Of a DNA stretch of 10,000 bases, positions 1-5,386 are shown in pieces. The notes below the pieces were generated by a model. The model saw nothing but the letters and a program-made list of their open reading frames with translations. It was not told the origin of the DNA and did not search any database. How positions within the stretch are numbered: position 1 is the first letter of the stretch; every line of letters starts with the position of its first letter. The stretch comes from Stramonita haemastoma. Its lineage: Eukaryota > Mollusca > Gastropoda > Neogastropoda > Muricidae. The stretch is from the NCBI GenBank assembly GCA_030674155.1, contig CM060325.1:13255995-13265994 (forward strand). The letters are read 5' to 3'. Made by a program: the position numbers and the translations under genes.

Positions 1-31
1 TTTCTCTTTCTTGTTAATCGGACAAAATGTC

Positions 32-51
32 AGTCATGGTTTGCCATGACT
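32..51. repeat. Short perfect inverted repeat
   Basis: An 8-bp arm (agtcatgg) is followed by a 4-base TTTG spacer and its exact complement (ccatgact). It is too short and too far from any gene to assign a role. A chance hairpin is the default reading. Confidence 0.5.
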
Positions 52-98
52 TCATTTAATCATGTTTTATATGTCTTTTTATCAGTTGTCTGTCATTC

Positions 99-99
<1 letters not shown>

Positions 100-153
<54 letters not shown>

Positions 154-195
154 GCCTGTGAAACTGAGTGTCTTTAGTCTGTCCGTCTGTCTGTA
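100..195. repeat. (TCTG)n microsatellite
   Basis: About 13 uninterrupted TCTG/TGTC tetramers run to about position 154. A degenerate stretch follows (178-195) with scattered GTCTGTC units and point changes. The long Ser/Leu/Val/Cys-rich open frames through it are artefacts of a tetramer repeat free of stop codons. Confidence 0.95.
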
Positions 196-235
196 TTCTA
201 TCTCTCATCTGCCTGTCTATCCCTTCTCTGTCAGT

Positions 236-325
236 CTCTACTCTACTCTACTCTACTCTACTCTACTCTACTCTACTCTACTCTACTCTACTCTACTCTA
301 CTCTACTCTACTCTACTCTACTCTA
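236..325. repeat. (CTCTA)18 pentanucleotide microsatellite
   Basis: Eighteen perfect copies of CTCTA occur in tandem with no interruption, then the array dissolves into CTCTCTAGTC. The purity suggests recent expansion or strong homogenisation. The sequence after it (326-540) is AT-rich and I recognise nothing in it. Confidence 0.97.
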
Positions 326-540
326 CTCTCTAGTCAATCATATTTTCCTTCTCTATTTTCTAATCTGATTTTGTGATTTTGTACTCTTATTTTGTAAAAG
401 ATAAAAGCATAAGCGTACAAAATGTTTCTTGTATTTGGATGATATTATGGATTTCTTCTTCTTTTTTCTTCACTCATACAATGTATATGTGCAGTTTGTT
501 TGTTATTGCTATGCCTTTCTTTTCTTCCTTTTCCCCAGAA

Positions 541-572
541 GGGTGGTTTATGCCATTACCCTCTTTAAATAT
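541..572 (+). repeat. SINE-like 3' tail fragment (copy a)
   Basis: The stretch contains TGCCATTACCCTCTTTAAAT. It matches the end of the fuller tail copy at 947-1008, where ATTACCCTCTTT is identical and is followed by an AATA-type end. Only the last 30 or so bases remain. It runs directly into an (ATTC)n array, as the other copies of this tail also run into simple repeats. Assignment rests on this short match alone. Confidence 0.5.
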
Positions 573-690
573 TCATTCGTTCATTCATTCATTCATTCGT
601 TCGTTCGTTCGTTCATTCGTTCCTTCCTTCCTTCCTTCCTTCCTTCCTTCATTCATTCATTCATTCATTCATTCATTCATTCATTCATTC

Positions 691-757
<67 letters not shown>
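571..757. repeat. Compound NTTC tetramer array passing into (CT)n
   Basis: The array begins with ATTC units, passes through blocks of GTTC and then CTTC, returns to about ten ATTC units, and ends in about 31 CT dinucleotides (695-757). All tetramer blocks share TTC and differ only in the first base. This fits successive point mutation followed by expansion of the mutant unit. Open frames across it encode only Ser/Phe/His/Leu repeats. Confidence 0.95.
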
Positions 758-759
<2 letters not shown>

Positions 760-909
760 GAATCTTGAAATTGATTTTTTCTGTACCCTTTGTATTTAGT
801 GTTTGCTTGTTCATTAGAAAGTATTTCATTATCTATTTTCATATTGTGTACATTTGCAACTTTTCATGTATACTCTGGGGGGTTTGTTTGCTTGTTTATC
901 TTTTGTTTT

Positions 910-938
910 GGGTGTGTTGGGGGGTGGGGGTGGGGGGG
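910..938 (+). other. Potential G-quadruplex tract
   Basis: Four G-tracts of 3, 6, 5 and 7 bases are separated by loops of 6, 1 and 1 bases, which meets the usual G3+N1-7 rule. It lies just upstream of SINE tail copy b (947). Nothing in the sequence shows a regulatory role. Very short loops usually favour a stable fold in vitro. Confidence 0.6.
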
Positions 939-946
939 TCTTTTCC

Positions 947-1008
947 GAGGGCTGGATGTAAAAAAGCAATTTTTGCTTATTCTATTACCCTCTTTGAATA
1001 AAGAAAGT
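947..1008 (+). mobile_element. SINE-like 3' tail fragment (copy b)
   Basis: The fragment reads GGGCTGGATGTAAAAAAGC, a short hairpin, then CTTATTCTATTACCCTCTTTGAATAAAG. The hairpin has arms AAGCAA (964-969) and TTGCTT (973-978) with a 3-base loop. The same order of blocks occurs at 2874-2935 (plus) and on the minus strand at 4291-4355 and 9827-9891, so it belongs to a dispersed family. A terminal stem-loop is typical of SINE or LINE 3' ends recognised by a LINE reverse transcriptase; that role is inferred. A (CT)n array begins ten bases after it. Confidence 0.75.
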
Positions 1009-1015
1009 TTTCAAA

Positions 1016-1017
<2 letters not shown>

Positions 1018-1103
<86 letters not shown>

Positions 1104-1109
1104 CTCTCT
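1018..1109. repeat. (CT)n microsatellite
   Basis: About 45 CT dinucleotides with a single CC interruption near 1099. The 190 bases that follow (1110-1298) are unique AT-rich sequence. They contain CTTATTCATTATCCTTTAA at about 1160-1178, which faintly resembles the end of the SINE tail family; I see nothing else there. Confidence 0.95.
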
Positions 1110-1297
1110 GACATTGCTTCCACTGGTTTTGCCGAAGAACTATGAACAAGTAATAAACAGCTTATTCATTATCCTTTAAGGACTAAATGCACTTTGGGGG
1201 CAAAACCACACCCAGATCAATTCAAAACATCAACAAAAACAATTATTGTATGTGTATGTTCAAATTCATTTCAACGTGTTTTCACTAGTTGTGATAT

Positions 1298-1532
<235 letters not shown>

Positions 1533-1593
1533 ATCCTGTTTTGCGAATGTGAACTGCATATGGTGTAATTTTTTTTTAATCGAGAGAGAGAGA

Positions 1594-1619
1594 GGGTGTA
1601 AGGGTGTCAGGGGAAGGGG
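1594..1619 (+). other. Potential G-quadruplex tract
   Basis: G-tracts of 3, 3, 4 and 4 bases are separated by loops TGTAA, TGTCA and AA, meeting the canonical rule. G-rich sequence continues to about 1665. It directly follows a short AG repeat. No function can be assigned from sequence. Confidence 0.55.
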
Positions 1620-1754
1620 TGTAGATGGCAGGGTATGGGAGGAGGAGTTTCAGGGGATCAATACCTGCTAAGTGATAACAAAAACAACTTTGCATTACTG
1701 AACTACAATAAACAAAAAAGAAAAAATGCAGTTCTAACCATCTCAAACAATATC

Positions 1755-1755
1755 T

Positions 1756-1786
<31 letters not shown>

Positions 1787-1789
1787 GGG
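1755..1789. repeat. (TG)n ending in a 20-base poly-G run
   Basis: Eight TG units pass without a break into 20 consecutive G residues, then TACGG. An (AG)n array ends the same way at 9375-9429. Homopolymer length in this range is also error-prone in sequencing, so the exact count is uncertain. Confidence 0.9.
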
Positions 1790-2132
1790 TACGGTGTGTT
1801 ACAGTGTTATAGTGTTATAGTATGTGTATAAATGAGAAAGACAGACAGACAGACAGGGCAAACAACTACTATCTTGTGACTGCCTTTGTTTGTGGCGGCT
1901 TTCTTCCTGTAGGCTATTTATCTATACCTCCCTCCACCCTCCACCCTCCTCCTCTCCCCCTTCTTTCCCTCAAGGCACTTGCAGAGAAAGTGTGGGAACT
2001 GTCCGTCAGCTAGAAAGTTGTGGTGTCGCTAAGTGTGTTTTGTCCTGAACTGGTCAGGCTGGCAGACAGAACAGTACAACTGCTCCCCCAGGTCAGAAAA
2101 CTCCGTGTGGTGTGCTGCTGAGAGTTGGGTAT

Positions 2133-2140
2133 TATATAAG
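2133..2140 (+). promoter_or_regulatory. Candidate TATA box
   Basis: TATATAAG fits the TATAWAAR consensus exactly. About 80 bases downstream (2216) an ATG has A at -3 and G at +4, a good eukaryotic start context. It opens 26 codons (MGAEMCCAAIKP...) ending at TAA 2294-2296. There is no clear initiator about 30 bases downstream of the TATA and no strong splice donor after the ATG. A match this short is expected by chance in AT-rich DNA, so this is a candidate only. Confidence 0.22.
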
Positions 2141-2326
2141 AACTGCGTACAAGTGCATAGCTTCTTGTTTTTCTTTGTCGAACACTCAGACAGCAACTGT
2201 TGTTTGGTGTCTATCATGGGAGCGGAAATGTGTTGCGCTGCCATTAAGCCCCTAACGAGTCAAACCCATCATATCCCAAGAATTGTTATCCTTTAATAAT
2301 TGTGGAAACAGCCGGTTTAAAGCAGA

Positions 2327-2360
2327 GGGGGGAAGGGGGTGGTAGGAAGAGGGAAGGGGG
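2327..2360 (+). other. G-rich tract, possible two-part quadruplex
   Basis: Four G-tracts (6, 5, 3, 5) are separated by AA, an 11-base loop and AA. The long central loop takes it outside the strict rule. It is the third G-tract cluster on the same strand within 1.5 kb. Confidence 0.4.
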
Positions 2361-2529
2361 AGAGCAGACAGTGATGGGGAGCTGTCAACATTGGCGAAAT
2401 GACCTGTTGAACCCTGTCCATTCTTCTTCTCTACTATCCACCCCCACCCCCTACATTGTCTTCCGCGCAGGGCCTGTAAGTTGTCATGGTACCAGAGCTG
2501 TCAACTCTTTCCAAACACCACTCCACCCA

Positions 2530-2670
<141 letters not shown>

Positions 2671-2873
2671 AAACAAAATTATCATTAATTTTTTCTTCCT
2701 ATTTTCGTTTCTGAATGAGTGCCTTTTTATATCATTACCTTATTATTGTATCTGTCTTATTTCTTGCCTGTTGTTTGATACTTGGTATGGTTTCTTGTTC
2801 TTGGTATTTGGATCATTATTATTGTTGTTGTTTAGTTAGAGATTATCTTTTTATCTTGATGTTATTCCTGAAA

Positions 2874-2935
2874 GGGGCGGGGACTGGATGTAAAAAAGCA
2901 CAAGAGTGCTTATTTATTATCCTCGAATAAAAGAA
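2874..2935 (+). mobile_element. SINE-like 3' tail fragment (copy e)
   Basis: The fragment has the block order of copy b: GGGGACTGGATGTAAAAAAGC, a hairpin, then TTATTTATTATCCTCGAATAAAAG. The hairpin pairs AAGCAC (2896-2901) with GTGCTT (2906-2911) around a 4-base loop. The sixth base pair is C-G here and A-T in copy b, a covarying change that supports a real RNA stem. The end TATCCTCGA matches the minus-strand copies at 4291 and 9827. A (CTTGC)n array starts within a few bases. Confidence 0.8.
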
Positions 2936-2937
2936 TT

Positions 2938-3136
<199 letters not shown>

Positions 3137-3429
3137 TAGTGACACTGACACTGCAAATGAAATATATCAATATGTACATAAATCTGTTGTGTTTTTTTGT
3201 ATGTACTGTATACATCGTTTTTATTTCGTTTCTTAAACAGAGCTCCCAGGTTCGCCAATAGGGCAACAGACTTGCATAGACGACCATCCCCACCCCTTCC
3301 AAACCGTTTAGGCAACCGCTTTCCGTCTTCGGGGATTAAAAAATTAATTTAAAAAAGCATAACATGATAAACATCTTCAAAATATCTTAGTATTAAGTCA
3401 TTATCTTTTCAGGTGGTGATAGTCCTTAA
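3137..3429. other. Stretch without a recognised gene
   Basis: This is unique AT-rich DNA with no open frame of note. An in-frame stop at 3427 closes the LINE-derived frame that begins at 3430. The more GC-rich part (3238-3335) may belong to the same LINE remnant, but I cannot recognise coding sequence in it. Confidence 0.4.
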
Positions 3430-3588
3430 CAGTACCCAGATTTAGCCTATCTAGTATCTACCGTTGGCCGCCGATCTTTCTCTATTTCTGGTCCATCCAT
3501 CTGGAATGACCTCCCTCTCTCCTTTCGGCAAAAGCCTACTTATGATACTTTTCAATCCAACCTCAAGACCCATTTCTTTCAAACCTAA
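3430..3588 (+). pseudogene. LINE ORF2 C-terminal fragment
   Basis: A 52-codon frame, too short for a standard ORF scan, ends at TAA 3586-3588. Its core reads RRSFSISGPSIWNDLPLSFR followed by QKPTYDTFQSNLKTHFF. This fits the pattern R-x-F-S-(V/I)-x-(A/G)-P-x-x-W-N-x-L-P...T-x-x-x-F-K-x-x-L-K-T-H-L-F at the extreme C-terminus of many CR1/Rex/Jockey-group LINE reverse transcriptases. No RT motifs remain upstream, and a stop at 3427 closes the frame. It is a strongly 5'-truncated copy, typical of target-primed reverse transcription. The pyrimidine-rich DNA to about 3677 may be its 3' UTR. The clade is not resolved. Confidence 0.72.
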
Positions 3589-3677
3589 GATTTTCGCCTC
3601 CCATTTTCATCTCCTATCTGTCCCTGCCTTTAATATCTGAACCCCCTTCACCTTTCCAAAGTTTGTAACCTTTGTAA

Positions 3678-3691
3678 GTGCGCGCGCACGC

Positions 3692-3729
<38 letters not shown>

Positions 3730-3754
3730 GCGTGTGTGTGCGTGTGTGTGTACA
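3678..3754. repeat. Alternating GC/GT tract
   Basis: About 75 bases of strict purine-pyrimidine alternation mix GC, GT and AC steps. Such tracts can adopt Z-DNA under supercoiling. It follows the putative 3' end of the LINE fragment at 3430, repeating the retroelement-then-microsatellite pattern. Confidence 0.9.
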
Positions 3755-3861
3755 TTTGAATTTGTCAAAACTATCAATTGTTATTGATTGCTTGTGTGTT
3801 GTATAGGTCGAATGCAAGGGCTTTGATTGTTTTTCAAGAGATAGTGGTTTATAAATTTCAT

Positions 3862-3863
<2 letters not shown>

Positions 3864-3901
<38 letters not shown>

Positions 3902-3927
3902 CATTATTATTATTATTATTATTTATA

Positions 3928-3988
<61 letters not shown>

Positions 3989-4015
3989 TATTAAAAAATA
4001 TTATTATTATTATTA
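3864..4015. repeat. (TTA)n microsatellite
   Basis: About 45 ATT/TTA trinucleotides with a few interruptions (TCA near 3901 and 3929, TTTATA, TTAAAAAATA). Poly-Leu, poly-Ile and poly-Tyr open frames here are artefacts. Its complement follows 59 bases later. Confidence 0.95.
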
Positions 4016-4073
4016 TTTTTTTTATATATTTTATTCGTCCTTTTATGTTTGAATCCATTGTACAAAGAATATT

Positions 4074-4074
<1 letters not shown>

Positions 4075-4127
<53 letters not shown>

Positions 4128-4131
4128 TATG

Positions 4132-4179
<48 letters not shown>
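4075..4179. repeat. (TAA)n microsatellite
   Basis: Two nearly pure (TAA)n blocks (4075-4126 and 4132-4179) are split by TATATG. The motif is the reverse complement of the (TTA)n at 3864-4015, so the pair forms a long imperfect inverted repeat with a 59-base spacer. Confidence 0.95.
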
Positions 4180-4180
<1 letters not shown>

Positions 4181-4189
4181 ATGGAACTT

Positions 4190-4203
4190 ATATAGCGCTA
4201 TAT
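4190..4203. repeat. 14-bp perfect palindrome ATATAGCGCTATAT
   Basis: This is a self-complementary 14-mer seven bases past the (TAA)n array, within ACATGGAACTTATATAGCGC. From memory, an (ATA)n array followed by TTATATAGCGC recurs in marine invertebrate genomes and may mark a small mobile element end; I could not check this. Confidence 0.55.
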
Positions 4204-4290
4204 TTTAGACTGTATTTATCCATCGATCATATCTATTATTCTGCTACAAATAATCCTATACTACCACTAGACGAGTTTATTTATCATCTG

Positions 4291-4590
4291 TTCTTTTATA
4301 TCGAGGATAATGGAATAAGCACTCGTGTGCTTTTTTACATCCAGTCCCCGTGTGTATGCAGTTTTTGTAAATCGTGTCATCTGTTCCTACTGGCACACGA
4401 TGGCCTACTCTTACGAAAAGCGGAACAGGATTTAACGTGTGCGCAAGATGGTTCTGCGTGTGTTCGCACACGGGGCATCGGTTTGTAGTCTCATCCGAAG
4501 GACTTATGAGGAGAGTGGAGTCAGCACTGATGTTCACTCCAGAGGAAAAATCCCCTCCAACGCTCGGTAACCTGAAGACTGGTGGATGCC
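4291..4590 (-). mobile_element. SINE-like repeat, fullest copy (copy g)
   Basis: The 160 bases at 4291-4450 match 9827-9986 with about 11 substitutions and two single-base indels. Read on the minus strand, the low-coordinate end is the 3' tail shared with copies b and e. It has ACTGGATGTAAAAAAGC, a hairpin (arms at 4317-4322 and 4327-4332) and TTATTCCATTATCCTCGA. Further 5' on the minus strand (about 4500-4461) is TTCGGATGAGAC...AAACCGA...CCCGTGTGC. I recall this motif as part of an abundant invertebrate SINE core, but that is from memory. The 5' boundary is uncertain; the repeat probably ends before the (CG)n tract at 4595. An 86-codon minus-strand frame through it has no recognisable domain and is not annotated as a gene. 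Confidence 0.72.
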
Positions 4591-4594
4591 CACT

Positions 4595-4646
4595 ACGCGC
4601 GCGCGCGCGCGCGCGCGCGCGTGCGTGCGTGCGCGCGCGCGCGCGC

Positions 4647-4701
<55 letters not shown>

Positions 4702-4709
4702 TGTGTGTG
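4595..4709. repeat. (CG)n / (TGCG)n tract
   Basis: Pure CG dinucleotide blocks alternate with TGCG tetramers and grade into GT steps. Long (CG)n is rare in animal genomes because methylated CpG decays. Its survival here suggests low methylation or recent expansion. Strict purine-pyrimidine alternation gives high Z-DNA potential. Confidence 0.95.
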
Positions 4710-4778
4710 TTTGAGTGTCTGCGTGCGCTTGTGTTAGTTCTTCAGTTTAACGTCCTTCCACTATTTAGTGATATCAAT

Positions 4779-4782
4779 CGTG

Positions 4783-4869
<87 letters not shown>
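4779..4869. repeat. (GT)n microsatellite
   Basis: About 45 GT units with one TTT interruption at about 4797-4799. The next 240 bases (4870-5110) are AT-rich unique DNA. They include CAGGTGAGT near 4959, a match to the splice-donor consensus, but no exon around it can be supported. Confidence 0.95.
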
Positions 4870-4870
<1 letters not shown>

Positions 4871-5111
4871 CCAAAGTCTATCTACCAAACGGTGATTTTA
4901 GGCAGGTTTATAGGAGGTGAAAGAGATGACAATTAATGTCGGTGTGTTTGTTTGAACAGGTGAGTGGAGGATATTAGGAGAAAAAAAACACCCACCATCA
5001 CCACCCAGGTCTAACCATCAAAAACTGCTTGAACTACACATACAAAAAGATAATAAAAAAGGAAAGCAAATAAATTTGAATAAACTAGATGCTACAATGC
5101 ATGTATGAGTG

Positions 5112-5150
5112 AGTGTGTGTGTGTGTGTACGTGTGTGTGTACGCGCGCGC

Positions 5151-5186
<36 letters not shown>
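5112..5186. repeat. (GT)n with internal (CG)n
   Basis: GT repeats are interrupted by TAC and an ACGCGCGCGCGG block. They lie 130 bases before the target-site duplication of the retrotransposon. The intervening sequence (5187-5317) is AT-rich and unremarkable. Confidence 0.92.
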
Positions 5187-5188
<2 letters not shown>

Positions 5189-5317
5189 AACAGGCAATAG
5201 GTATCAGGTAAAATAAAATGATTTTGGAACAAGGAAAAAGTAATGTCCAATCTAAAGTAAACGGGCAACTGGACTTTGAAGCAAACATTCACAAATTCTG
5301 AACATTAATAAAAAGTC

Positions 5318-5386
5318 ACTAATAACATTTTCTAAAGAACAATCAGGAATATTGGAAAAATACGTTTTTAAAGACTTACATTCAAA
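5318..5386. repeat. Left copy of 69-bp target-site duplication
   Basis: The 69 bases starting ACTAATAACATTTTCT match 7807-7875 with four substitutions and no gaps. Similarity stops at both ends. The copies bracket the retrotransposon exactly, as expected of duplicated target DNA. The length is well above the 5-20 bp usual for LINEs. Confidence 0.85.

Larger units (their letters stand above)
1790..2529. other. Unique stretch without a recognised gene
   Basis: This is the longest non-repetitive stretch of the first third of the window. It holds a short ACAG repeat (about 1838-1857), a pyrimidine-rich tract (1920-1972), a candidate TATA box at 2133, a 26-codon open frame at 2216-2296 and a G-rich block at 2327-2360. 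No open frame shows a protein family that I recognise. It could hold a promoter or first exon of a host gene, but nothing decisive supports this. Confidence 0.5.

Noticed and set aside
100..325. CRISPR-like regular repeats
   Set aside because: Units are 4-5 bp with no spacers. They are simple microsatellites in a eukaryotic context.
62..376. Open frames rich in Ser/Leu/Val/Cys
   Set aside because: They run through (TCTG)n and (CTCTA)n arrays, which lack stop codons in some frames. There is no domain or coding signal outside the repeat.
373..768. Open frames with Ser-Phe-Ile-His and Ser-Leu repeats
   Set aside because: They are translations of NTTC and CT microsatellites.
2033..2296. 87-codon plus frame over the unique region
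   Set aside because: It is not similar to any family I recognise and starts upstream of the TATA-like element. Only the shorter 2216-2296 frame is mentioned, as a weak candidate.
3614..4182. Poly-Ile, poly-Leu, poly-Tyr and Thr-His open frames
   Set aside because: They arise from the (TTA)n/(TAA)n and GC/GT arrays on both strands.
4277..4537. 86-codon minus-strand frame through the SINE-like repeat
   Set aside because: It has Cys/His residues but no regular finger spacing. The matching copy at 9827 is a non-coding repeat with indels, so protein coding is not supported.
4374..4895. 173-codon plus frame with Arg-Ala and Cys-Val repeats
   Set aside because: It combines antisense SINE sequence with (CG)n and (GT)n repeats. 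It is an artefact.
4955..4970. CAGGTGAGT as a splice donor
   Set aside because: The match to consensus is good, but no open frame or acceptor nearby supports an exon.
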